DNA of 5,952 bases from Nitrosomonadales bacterium (GCA_009885185.1 VFLF01000597.1:1-5952); one strand, 5' to 3'; shown: positions 1-5,737, numbered from the stretch's first letter. Notes: generated from the letters alone by a model not told the origin. Numbers and translations are program-made.

Positions 1-845
1 CCGATCAGCAAAAAACGCAGTACGGCGCACGCAAAACTCGCCAGCAAAATCTGCCGCAGCGTAAACGCGCGATACAAATGCGGCATCCACACAAAAATGC
101 CAATCTCGCAAATCACCCCCAGCGCCCACAGCCAGCCCGCCATCGACTTGCTGTAGCCGTGATCCACCAGATAAATCGTATAAAACGTGTAATACGGCCC
201 ATGCGCCACCGCCATCAGCGCCGCCGCCAGAATCAGCGCGATCACTTCCGGGCGCTTCATGATGTCCCAGATCGGCTGCGTGTCGGACGCATGCGGCGGC
301 GTTTTCGCGTCCGGCACCGCCCAGCACATAGCCAGCATGCACAACATCAGCGTCAGCACGATCGACAGCACCGCCTGCGGCGGCCAGTGATCGAGCAAGT
401 AACCCACGCCGATCACCGCCACGATAAAACCAATCGACCCCCACACACGGATGCGCCCGTAGCGCGCGGTTTCGTCGCCCAGATGCGTGAGCGTCGTCGC
501 CTCCACCAGCGGCAGCGCCGCGCTCCAGAAAAACATTACCGCCAGCAACACCACGAACAGCCACGCGAATTGCGTGCCCGCATAAAGACCGAGCCAGGAC
601 ACCGTACCCGCCACGCCCGCCAGCCGCGCAATGTGCAATCCATTCGCGCCGCGGTCCGCCAGCCAGCCCCACAAATGCGGCGCAACGATGCGTGTGAGTT
701 GCGGCATCGACATCAGCACGCCAATCTCCACCGCCGACATGCACACGCTGTTTAGGTACAACGTAAAGAACGGCGCGAAGGCGCCGAGGTAAGCGAAATA
801 GAAAAAATAAAAACCGGCGAGACGCCGGTAGGGTAAAGCTGGCAT
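1..845 (-). CDS. MFS transporter, MFS_1_like/HcaT-type (N-terminal part, runs off the left edge)
   Basis: This is an inner-membrane secondary transporter of the major facilitator superfamily; the substrate cannot be read from the sequence. Translation of the minus strand from ATG at 843-845 stays open for 281 codons to the window edge, so the C-terminal part is missing. Hydrophobic segments occur near residues 9-31, 38-60, 76-90, 93-115, 135-151, 157-176, 200-215 and 235-255. The loop after the first helices (GWLADRG, 60-66) fits the MFS motif A region. The stretch YGRIRVWGSIGF (129-140) resembles the HcaT (3-phenylpropionate transporter) and LacY-like branch. The ATG is the only good start: in-frame codons upstream reach a TAA at 888-890 with no alternative ATG, GTG or TTG. 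The Shine-Dalgarno sequence is weak. The gene lies 162 nt downstream of the HIT gene on the same strand and may have its own promoter. Family assignment is firm; the HcaT-like subgroup is a recollection of motif style. Confidence 0.85.
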   Translation of the reverse strand, partial: MPALPYRRLAGFYFFYFAYLGAFAPFFTLYLNSVCMSAVEIGVLMSMPQLTRIVAPHLWGWLADRGANGLHIARLAGVAGTVSWLGLYAGTQFAWLFVVLLAVMFFWSAALPLVEATTLTHLGDETARYGRIRVWGSIGFIVAVIGVGYLLDHWPPQAVLSIVLTLMLCMLAMCWAVPDAKTPPHASDTQPIWDIMKRPEVIALILAAALMAVAHGPYYTFYTIYLVDHGYSKSMAGWLWALGVICEIGIFVWMPHLYRAFTLRQILLASFACAVLRFLLI

Positions 846-886
846 TGGGGTGGCGCTTACTACTGCGCTGATTGCTGCATAATAAA

Positions 887-915
887 ATTATACTTTAAAA
901 ACAATAAGTTATAGT
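887..915 (-). promoter_or_regulatory. Candidate promoter for the MFS gene (good -10, poor -35)
   Basis: A perfect TATAAT on the minus strand occupies 887-892, about 42 nt before the MFS start codon, inside an AT-rich island (roughly 880-917) that contrasts with the GC-rich genes on both sides. The -35 position, with a 17-nt spacer (910-915), reads ACTATA and is a poor match to TTGACA. The promoter would therefore need an activator or be weak. It suggests that the MFS gene can be transcribed separately from the operon upstream of it. Confidence 0.35.
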
Positions 916-940
916 ATCACGATCCAGCGCCACGCCGTCG

Positions 941-987
941 GTTACTGTCGGATAAGGCCGCAACTTCTACACGTGGATAACAGTAAC
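941..987. repeat. 8-bp perfect inverted repeat between the HIT and MFS genes
   Basis: GTTACTGT at 941-948 is the exact reverse complement of ACAGTAAC at 980-987, with 31 nt between them. It lies just after the HIT stop codon in transcription order. No T-run follows on the minus strand, so it does not look like an intrinsic terminator. It may be a weak RNA stem-loop, a protein site or chance. The rest of the 846-1007 gap shows no supportable small gene. Confidence 0.3.
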
Positions 988-1007
988 TACAACTTTCACT
1001 GCAACTG

Positions 1008-1346
1008 TCACCCCGGCGGCCACTTGAAGGCCCGCCCCGCCAATATATGCAGATGCAGATGAAACACGCTCTGCCCTGCATCCGCACCATTGTTCACCGC
1101 GAGGCGAAACGCATCACCCACGCCGAGTTGCCGAGCGATTTTGTTTGCGGTCAACATCAGGTGCCCTAATAGCGCGGCATCCTCGGGTGTGGCATCCACC
1201 AGGCGCGGAATTTCCTTTTTCGGGATCAGCAGTACATGTGTCGGAGCCTGTGGGTTGACGTCGTAAAATGCGAGGCACAAGTCGTCTTCGTAAACGATCT
1301 TCGCCGGGATTTCGCGGGCGATGATCTTGGTAAATATCGTGCTCAT
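1008..1346 (-). CDS. HIT-family (HinT-like) purine nucleotide phosphoramidase, last gene of the lipid-transport operon
   Basis: The 112-residue product is a histidine triad protein of the HinT branch. Known members hydrolyse AMP- or GMP-linked phosphoramidates, including aminoacyl-adenylates, as soluble homodimers in the cytoplasm. The N terminus STIFTKIIAREIPAKIVYED is the usual HinT opening with the nucleotide-base pocket. The triad HLHLHIL lies at residues 96-102 (H96, H98, H100); by family analogy H98 is the nucleophile. NNGADAGQSV just before it is the expected conserved stretch, and total length is normal. The start is fixed by a perfect AGGAGG at 1352-1357, which overlaps the stop codon of the upstream lipoprotein gene. 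That leaves a 9-nt gap, so the gene is almost certainly cotranscribed and probably translationally coupled with the lipid transporter genes. Such genes often sit elsewhere, for example near histidine biosynthesis genes, so this context is notable. No defect is seen. Confidence 0.93.
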   Translation of the reverse strand: MSTIFTKIIAREIPAKIVYEDDLCLAFYDVNPQAPTHVLLIPKKEIPRLVDATPEDAALLGHLMLTANKIARQLGVGDAFRLAVNNGADAGQSVFHLHLHILAGRAFKWPPG

Positions 1347-1355
1347 GTTCGCCTC

Positions 1356-1973
1356 CTATTTTTTCAAGCTCTGCGTAGCCCACGCCACCAGTTCTTCCAC
1401 CACCGCGTCGCTGGCCACCGCAAGCGCCTGCGCGGCGCCGGGCGCGCTGGGTGCGGCGGGCTGCGTCACGCTGAAGGTGCGTTGCGCGTGCAACGCGCGG
1501 GTGTTCAGATCGATCAGCGAAGCACGCAAGCGAACAGTGACTTTGCTGCTGTCGGGCGCGTCGAATGACTGACTGAAATCGTCGAGTTCGATGCGCAAGG
1601 ACACGTCCGCCTTGGCGCCGTCCTGCGTGGTCACCACGCCGCGCGTGGCGTCGGCGAAGCGGCTGCGGATGCGTTCGGTCAGCAACAACGCCGGCGACAT
1701 GGCCCAGCGGTTTTGCGCATACGCTTCCGCGCGGCCGGTGTCACGGTAGTTCAGCCGGTACACGATGTGGTGGCTGTCGAGCCAGGGACTGGCGCTGACC
1801 GTGGGAATCAGCCACGTGGCGCCGCTGACGCGCGGCGCCGCCGGCGTTGTCGGTACATGTCGCGGCGGCCCCAGATCGAACACCGCCGGCGGGTCACGCT
1901 TTTCCGGGCCCAGCGAGCAACCATTCAGCATCCATAAAATTACCAATAAAAACAAATACTTATGATTTATCAT
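1356..1973 (-). CDS. ABC-type transport auxiliary lipoprotein, PqiC-like
   Basis: This 205-residue protein is probably an outer-membrane lipoprotein partner of the MCE transporter. It begins with a short charged N terminus, a hydrophobic stretch (7-16) and the lipobox LNGC, with the acylated cysteine at residue 19. Serine at +2 gives no inner-membrane retention signal, which favours sorting to the outer membrane. The core segment, HHIVYRLNYRDTGRAEAYAQ (residues 68-87) followed by NRWAMSP (88-94), matches the style of the ABC_trans_aux/PqiC family. A Pro/Ala-rich stretch lies at 171-180. Its ATG (1971-1973) overlaps the stop of the MCE gene as TAATG, and a strong AAGGAG (1980-1985) inside the MCE reading frame lies 6 nt upstream; both suggest translational coupling. 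In the PqiABC system the equivalent protein forms a ring at the outer membrane that receives the MCE needle. The same role here is inferred from gene order and family. Confidence 0.85.
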   Translation of the reverse strand: MINHKYLFLLVILWMLNGCSLGPEKRDPPAVFDLGPPRHVPTTPAAPRVSGATWLIPTVSASPWLDSHHIVYRLNYRDTGRAEAYAQNRWAMSPALLLTERIRSRFADATRGVVTTQDGAKADVSLRIELDDFSQSFDAPDSSKVTVRLRASLIDLNTRALHAQRTFSVTQPAAPSAPGAAQALAVASDAVVEELVAWATQSLKK

Positions 1974-2947
1974 TATTTGCTCCTTGCGGGTTCGCTGTAG
2001 CCCGGTTCGCCGGGACCGGGCCGCGCCGGGCTGCGCCCAAACACCAGGCCGGCGGGTTGTTCGTTCAGTTCCAACAGCAGCCGGTCGAGATTGCGCGAGT
2101 TGCGCGCGATTTCTTCGAGCAACTGGGTCGCGCGCGGCGTGATATCGCCTGCCGCGTTTTGCGTGGCATTGCCGATCTGCTCGGCGCTTTTGGCCACGCG
2201 ATCCAGTGCGCCCGCGCGCTGCGCGTACTCGCGCGCGAGTTTGTCGACGCTGGCAAGCGCGCTCTTCGCTTCCTGCAATGCCGGCGTCAGATCGCGCAGG
2301 GCGGCATCGGCGCTGGCCATGGTCTTGCGCGCATCGCCCGTGAGCGCCGGCAACTCTTTGACACCGGGCTCAATCGCTTTTGCCAGGGCCTCAATGCGCT
2401 GCGACATGCTGCCGACCATGGCCAGCGCGCCAACGAACTTCTCCTGATTCGGATCGCTCAACAGCGATTCCAGTTGCTTGGCCACTTTACCGACGTGCGA
2501 CAACAGCTCTTGCCCCGAATTGGCAAGTTCGTCGAACAGGGCGCGACGCACCATGATGCGGCTTGCCTTGTCGGTCGAGGGCGGCAGAAACTCCGGCTTT
2601 TTTCCGTCATCTTCCAGCATCACGTACGACGTGCCGGTAATGCCCTGCGCGCCAAGTTGGGCGTACGTGCCGCGGGTGATTCTCGATCCACCCTTGACCA
2701 GCAGCGTGATGAGAATCACATTGGGATCTTCATAGTCGAATTCGATGCTCTGCACCTTGCCGATCGGCACGCCGCGCAGCCGCACCGGCGCCTGCGGATT
2801 CAGACCGGACACCGAGTGTTTCGATTCGAGCACATAAGTGACACGATCGTAATTCTCGCGGCTGAACCACAACGCGGCAAGAATGACGCCGATGCCCAGC
2901 AACAGTGTAAACAATCCGGCGACGATAGCGTGCGCGCGACTTTCCAT
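1973..2947 (-). CDS. MlaD-like MCE-domain protein with long C-terminal helical extension
   Basis: This 324-residue protein is the periplasmic lipid-handling subunit of an Mla-type ABC transporter, anchored in the inner membrane. A single N-terminal membrane helix spans about residues 8-28. It is followed by one MCE domain (about 38-115), recognised by VSGLNPQAPVRLRGVPIGKV (46-65) and the pore-loop region LGAQGITGTSYVML (98-111). Residues about 135-295 are Ala/Leu/Glu-rich and predicted helical or coiled coil. A short proline-rich tail, PARPGPGEPGY (307-317), ends the protein. E. coli MlaD is only about 180 residues, so the extension is the main difference. In MCE proteins the domain forms a hexameric ring with a hydrophobic pore. 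The start ATG lies 9 nt after GAGGAG (2957-2962), which overlaps the ATPase stop; the intergenic gap is 13 nt. The family is certain; the idea that the extension makes a tube or reaches the lipoprotein is inference. Confidence 0.93.
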   Translation of the reverse strand: MESRAHAIVAGLFTLLLGIGVILAALWFSRENYDRVTYVLESKHSVSGLNPQAPVRLRGVPIGKVQSIEFDYEDPNVILITLLVKGGSRITRGTYAQLGAQGITGTSYVMLEDDGKKPEFLPPSTDKASRIMVRRALFDELANSGQELLSHVGKVAKQLESLLSDPNQEKFVGALAMVGSMSQRIEALAKAIEPGVKELPALTGDARKTMASADAALRDLTPALQEAKSALASVDKLAREYAQRAGALDRVAKSAEQIGNATQNAAGDITPRATQLLEEIARNSRNLDRLLLELNEQPAGLVFGRSPARPGPGEPGYSEPARSK

Positions 2948-2960
2948 GACATCAATCTCC

Positions 2961-3791
2961 TCAGTCCACCTGCTGCGCCGCCGACCGCGATCCGGCTGCC
3001 GGCGATTTCAGTCCTTCCAGGGCGCGCTTGCCGCGCTCGCCCTGGAAAAAATTGATAATAAACGGATGCGGCACGGCGGCTACTTCGGCCACCGTGCCCA
3101 ACGCCGCGATTTTTTGGTCCGCCAGCACCGCCACGCGGTCGGATATCGACACGATGGTATCCAGGTCGTGCGTCACCATCACCACGGTGAGTCCCAGTTC
3201 GCGCTTCAGTTCGGCGATCAGTGTACAAAAACTCTCGCTGCGATCCGGGTCCAGACCGGCGGTGGGCTCGTCGAGAAACAGCAGTTCCGGCTCCAGCGAC
3301 AGGGCACGCGCTAGCGCGATGCGTTTGACCATGCCGCCGGACAGGGACGACGGCATCTTCGACGCATGGCTCCTTTCGATGCCGACCATATCCAGCTTCA
3401 ACATCACCAGGTCGTATATCAGCCCCTCGTCCAGTGATTTCAGTTCGCGCAGCGGCAGCGCCACGTTTTCAAACACGGTCAACGCCGAGAACAGCGCCCC
3501 CTCCTGAAACAGCATACCCCAGCGGTCGCGCAACCGCCGCAACTCGCCGGGATCCCCATCGCGCAGTGAAACGCCGAACACCCGCACCTCGCCCCGCGCG
3601 GGGTGTTCCAGCCCCAGCATTTCGCGCAGCAGCGTGCTTTTGCCGCTACCCGATCCGCCGACCAGCGACAGCACCTCGCCGCGGTGCACGCACAGGTTCA
3701 GATCGCGATGCACCACCTGCTGGCCGAATTGCGTCCACAGATCGCGGATTTCAATGATGCAATCTTCCCCAGGGTTATGGGCGTGCGTCAT
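2961..3791 (-). CDS. MlaF-like lipid ABC transporter ATP-binding protein
   Basis: This 276-residue cytoplasmic ATPase should power the MlaE-type permease encoded just upstream. All nucleotide-binding motifs are present and intact: Walker A GGSGSGKST (45-53), Q-loop glutamine Q96 in LFQEGALF, signature LSGGM (150-154), Walker B LLFLDEP (170-176) with catalytic E175, D-loop AGLD (178-181) and switch histidine H208 in VTHD. The Q-loop QEGALF and the C-terminal FFQGERGKRAL (249-259) are typical of the MlaF/Ttg2A branch rather than of importers of small solutes. The start chosen is ATG at 3789-3791, which overlaps the permease stop as ATGA. A longer reading frame exists upstream, but its extra 64 residues are Arg-rich and lie inside the permease gene, so they are rejected. 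The Shine-Dalgarno sequence is weak, consistent with translational coupling. Confidence 0.94.
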   Translation of the reverse strand: MTHAHNPGEDCIIEIRDLWTQFGQQVVHRDLNLCVHRGEVLSLVGGSGSGKSTLLREMLGLEHPARGEVRVFGVSLRDGDPGELRRLRDRWGMLFQEGALFSALTVFENVALPLRELKSLDEGLIYDLVMLKLDMVGIERSHASKMPSSLSGGMVKRIALARALSLEPELLFLDEPTAGLDPDRSESFCTLIAELKRELGLTVVMVTHDLDTIVSISDRVAVLADQKIAALGTVAEVAAVPHPFIINFFQGERGKRALEGLKSPAAGSRSAAQQVD

Positions 3792-4927
3792 GGCACGCCC
3801 ACGCTGGAAAACAGAATCGCGAAAATCGCGTCGACGATAATCACCACGGTGATGGCTGCCACCACGGAATTGGTGGTACCGATACCCAGGCTTTCGGTAT
3901 TGGGCTGTATGCGCAAACCAAAGTGGCAGGCCAGCAGCGCGATCAAGATGCCGAAGGCGACGCCTTTGCCCAGTCCCAGCCACAAATTCGCCACCGGCAC
4001 CGCGTTGGGCAACTCCGACACGAAATACGTCAGACTGATATCGAGTTCATAACGTGCCGCTACCATGCCGCCGATCAGCGCAATCGCATTGGTCCACAGC
4101 ACAATCAGCGGCAGTGAAATCGCCAGCGCGATCACGCGCGGCAGCACCAACCGCAAGGTGTAGGGTATGCCCATCACCGACATCGCATCTATTTCCTCGG
4201 TGACGCGCATCACGCCCAACTGCGCCGTCATCGCGGAGCCCGAACGCCCCGCCACGATAATGGCGGCCAGCACCGGCCCCAGCTCGCGTATCACCGCCAT
4301 GCCGAGCAGATTGACAATGAAGATGCCCGCGCCGTAGGCCTTGAGTTGCTGCGCCGACAGATACGACAACACCACGCCGATCAAAAAGCCGACCAGCGCC
4401 GTGATGGCGAGCGCCTGCGCCCCGGTGCGATAAATGTTGGCGGAAATTTCTTTCCACGGCATGCGCGACGGATGCCGCACCGCATCCACAAACGCGAGAC
4501 TCACCTGGCCCAGCAATAGCAGCACCTGAATAATGTGCTCACCCAGGGTCACAATCCCGCGGCCCGCCACCCACAGCGGCCGCCGCCGTTCTACGCGTTT
4601 GATGTAGCGGTCTGACACCACCGGCCCCGCCTGAAGATGCGCGAAAAAGACTTCGTGTTCCGTGCGCACCTGCACATGCTCGGCACGCCGTTTGCCCCAT
4701 GCCTGCCACAGCATCATGGCGCCGGCATGGTCGAGCCGCGAAACGCCGCTCAAATCCCAGTGCGCACCTGCCGTGTAAGCCGCCAACTGCTGCCGCAGTA
4801 GGTTCGCTACCGGCTGGATAGAGCGCAGATTCCATGCGCCGCTCACCGTCATAACGGGCTGACCATTCGAGTTGCGCCTAAGGCTCACGGACGGCAAGTG
4901 CAGGTTCGGTGCTACAGAAGACGCCAC
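3788..4927 (-). CDS. STAS-MlaE fusion: lipid ABC transporter permease with N-terminal STAS domain
   Basis: This 379-residue inner-membrane permease is the first gene of the lipid-transport operon. Residues about 10-105 form a soluble STAS-like domain, with LSGVSRLDHAG at 59-69 aligning to the LSRVSRVDTGG stretch of E. coli MlaB. Residues about 125-379 are an MlaE permease, recognised by ELGPVLAAIIVAGRSGSAMT (215-234) and GVMRVTEEIDAM (238-249), with hydrophobic segments near 130-147, 170-192, 200-225, 262-290, 318-336 and 354-375. The fusion would make a separate MlaB unnecessary, and none is seen. The conserved MlaB threonine (T52) is histidine here (H67). The start is GTG at 4925-4927; an in-frame TAA lies three codons upstream, so no longer product is possible. 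AAGG precedes the start by only 4 nt, implying modest translation initiation. The next ATG, at codon 26, would remove part of the STAS domain and has no ribosome site. The family is certain; the direction of lipid transport cannot be told. Confidence 0.93.
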   Translation of the reverse strand: MASSVAPNLHLPSVSLRRNSNGQPVMTVSGAWNLRSIQPVANLLRQQLAAYTAGAHWDLSGVSRLDHAGAMMLWQAWGKRRAEHVQVRTEHEVFFAHLQAGPVVSDRYIKRVERRRPLWVAGRGIVTLGEHIIQVLLLLGQVSLAFVDAVRHPSRMPWKEISANIYRTGAQALAITALVGFLIGVVLSYLSAQQLKAYGAGIFIVNLLGMAVIRELGPVLAAIIVAGRSGSAMTAQLGVMRVTEEIDAMSVMGIPYTLRLVLPRVIALAISLPLIVLWTNAIALIGGMVAARYELDISLTYFVSELPNAVPVANLWLGLGKGVAFGILIALLACHFGLRIQPNTESLGIGTTNSVVAAITVVIIVDAIFAILFSSVGVP

Positions 4928-4995
4928 GGGGCCTTAAGCAGGGTATTTAAGCCGGCAAAATCGCCTAGCCTTTTGATTGAAAAGGATTTTCAGGA

Positions 4996-5024
4996 ATGCT
5001 AACGACAACCCCTCGGGAAGTCAA
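4996..5024 (-). promoter_or_regulatory. Putative sigma70 promoter of the lipid-transport operon
   Basis: On the minus strand a -35 box TTGACT (5019-5024) is followed, after a 17-nt spacer, by TAGCAT (4996-5001), which keeps the key T, A, A and T positions of TATAAT. Transcription would start near 4989, giving a leader of about 62 nt before the GTG start of the permease gene. No other pair in 4928-5100 fits as well. The -35 box abuts a 9-bp dyad at 5024-5048. The call rests on consensus matching only. Confidence 0.5.
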
Positions 5025-5048
5025 AAACGCCACCAGACATGGCGTTTT
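5024..5048. repeat. Perfect 9-bp inverted repeat between the divergent promoters
   Basis: AAAACGCCA (5024-5032) and TGGCGTTTT (5040-5048) are exact reverse complements separated by 7 nt. The dyad touches the -35 box of the putative lipid-operon promoter and lies 33 nt upstream of the phasin -35 box. It could be an operator. Read on the minus strand it also resembles a short terminator hairpin followed by five T residues, but no minus-strand gene lies directly upstream that would need one. Confidence 0.5.
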
Positions 5049-5062
5049 GCGGCAATGCACAA
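5045..5062 (+). promoter_or_regulatory. Candidate regulator site 1 upstream of the phasin promoter
   Basis: TTTTGCGGCAATGCACAA at this position matches the reverse complement of the site at 5114-5131 in 15 of 18 bases, including an uninterrupted ATGCACAA. It sits about 19 nt upstream of the phasin -35 box. The two sites face each other across the promoter with centres 69 bp apart. A repeated, TGC/GCA-rich element around a phasin promoter suggests a regulator such as the PHA-responsive repressor PhaR. The repeat is seen directly; the regulator is inferred. Confidence 0.5.
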
Positions 5063-5080
5063 ATATTTTGCTACAAACGC

Positions 5081-5108
5081 TTGACTTCCTGATTTTGACC
5101 CTTATAAT
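5081..5108 (+). promoter_or_regulatory. Strong sigma70 promoter of the phasin gene
   Basis: TTGACT (5081-5086) and a perfect TATAAT (5103-5108) are separated by 16 nt, close to the ideal sigma70 arrangement. Transcription should begin near 5115, giving an AT-rich leader of about 83 nt before the phasin start codon. The strength suits phasins, which are usually made in large amounts when polymer accumulates. Candidate regulator sites lie on both sides. Confidence 0.82.
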
Positions 5109-5113
5109 TTGAA

Positions 5114-5131
5114 TTGTGCATCGCAGCAATA
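5114..5131 (-). promoter_or_regulatory. Candidate regulator site 2 at the phasin transcription start
   Basis: Read on the minus strand this is TATTGCTGCGATGCACAA, the inverted partner of site 1. It contains the arrangement TGC-N3-GCA (5117-5125). It covers the predicted transcription start (about +1 to +17), the position expected for a repressor operator. A weaker related stretch, CTGCGATG, recurs on the plus strand at 5144-5151 in the leader. The function is inferred from position and repetition. Confidence 0.5.
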
Positions 5132-5184
5132 TTCAAGAGAAACCTGCGATGAAAATATCATAATTTAATTAACTAATTGTTTTT

Positions 5185-5191
5185 AAAGGAG
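5185..5191 (+). promoter_or_regulatory. Ribosome binding site of the phasin gene
   Basis: AAAGGAG ends 6 nt before the ATG at 5198-5200. This spacing decides the start. A possible in-frame TTG at 5177, seven codons earlier, lies before this site and has no Shine-Dalgarno sequence of its own. Confidence 0.85.
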
Positions 5192-5197
5192 ATTTTT

Positions 5198-5737
5198 ATG
5201 TATCAAGCCCCTGAACAGTTTGCCGCACTGAACAAAGCCAACCTCGAAGCGGCTGCTCGCTTCGCCAACGTCGCCTTCGGCGGCGCAGAGCGTCTGCTCG
5301 GTATCCAGTTGCAAGCCGCCAAAGCCGCTTTGGCCGATGGCGTGGACGGCGCGAAAACGCTGGCCACCGTTAAAGACCTGCAACAGTTCGCCGATGTGAA
5401 AGACACCGTCGCGCAACCGGCGTTTGAAAAAGCCGCCGACTACATGAAAAGCATGTATGACGTTGCCAGCGAAACGCAAGCCGAGTTCGGCAAGCTGATC
5501 GAACAGCAATTCGCCACGTTCAACAAGCAAGTCGTCGTTGCGCTCGACAAATTCTCGGAATCCGCCCCGGCTGGTTCGGAAGTCGGCATCTCCGCGCTGA
5601 AATCGGCGCTGGTGACCAGCAACGCAGCCTACGAAAATATTTCGAAAGCGGCCAAGCAGTTCAACGACACCGCCAAAACCAACCTCGAAGTCGCTGCCAA
5701 GCGCGCTGCGCCGGTGGCGAAAAAAACCAAGAAGTAA
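5198..5737 (+). CDS. phaP: Phasin (PhaP-type polyhydroxyalkanoate granule-associated protein)
   Basis: This 179-residue protein should coat the surface of intracellular polyhydroxyalkanoate granules, controlling their size and number. It has the typical features of the phasin_2/PhaP family of betaproteobacteria: length under 200, no signal peptide, almost wholly helical and Ala-rich composition, the opening PEQFAALNKANLEA (5-18), heptad-like amphipathic helices through about residue 120, and the family stretch SAPAGSEVG (122-130) followed by AAYENISKAAKQ (143-154). It ends in a basic tail, AAKRAAPVAKKTKK (166-179). This tail is shorter than the DNA-binding tails of PhaF-type phasins but could still touch nucleic acid. 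The gene stands alone: a strong promoter and ribosome site precede it and a terminator follows directly. It is divergent from the lipid-transport operon. No PHA synthase or depolymerase gene is in the window, so a link to polymer metabolism rests on family only. Confidence 0.93.
   Translation: MYQAPEQFAALNKANLEAAARFANVAFGGAERLLGIQLQAAKAALADGVDGAKTLATVKDLQQFADVKDTVAQPAFEKAADYMKSMYDVASETQAEFGKLIEQQFATFNKQVVVALDKFSESAPAGSEVGISALKSALVTSNAAYENISKAAKQFNDTAKTNLEVAAKRAAPVAKKTKK

Noticed and set aside
78..755. A 225-codon open frame on the plus strand rich in His, Arg and Gln
   Set aside because: The minus strand encodes a clear MFS transporter across the same bases. The plus frame has a low-complexity basic composition expected from a shadow frame.
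944..962. Resemblance of CGGATAAGGCCGC to enterobacterial REP/BIME palindromic elements
   Set aside because: Only a short half-match, one copy in the window, no flanking palindrome, and the genome type is not enterobacterial.
1847..3055. A 402-codon open frame on the plus strand, opposite the lipoprotein and MCE genes
   Set aside because: It is antisense to two well-supported genes. Its product is Arg/His/Gln-rich without motifs, which is typical of the complement of GC-rich codons.
3792..3983. N-terminal extension of the ATPase by 64 residues
   Set aside because: The extra residues are Arg/His-rich, have no family match, and lie in the permease reading frame. The ATGA overlap at 3788-3791 gives a natural coupled start.
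5160..5180. AT-rich stretch with TTAATTAA in the phasin leader as a possible second promoter or origin-type box
   Set aside because: There is no -35/-10 pair with correct spacing and no repeated boxes. A simple AT-rich, unstructured leader before a strong ribosome site explains it.
5177..5197. Seven-codon longer phasin starting at TTG
   Set aside because: The strong AAAGGAG at 5185-5191 is correctly placed only for the ATG at 5198. The TTG has no ribosome site, and known phasins start near the MYQAPEQF-like sequence.
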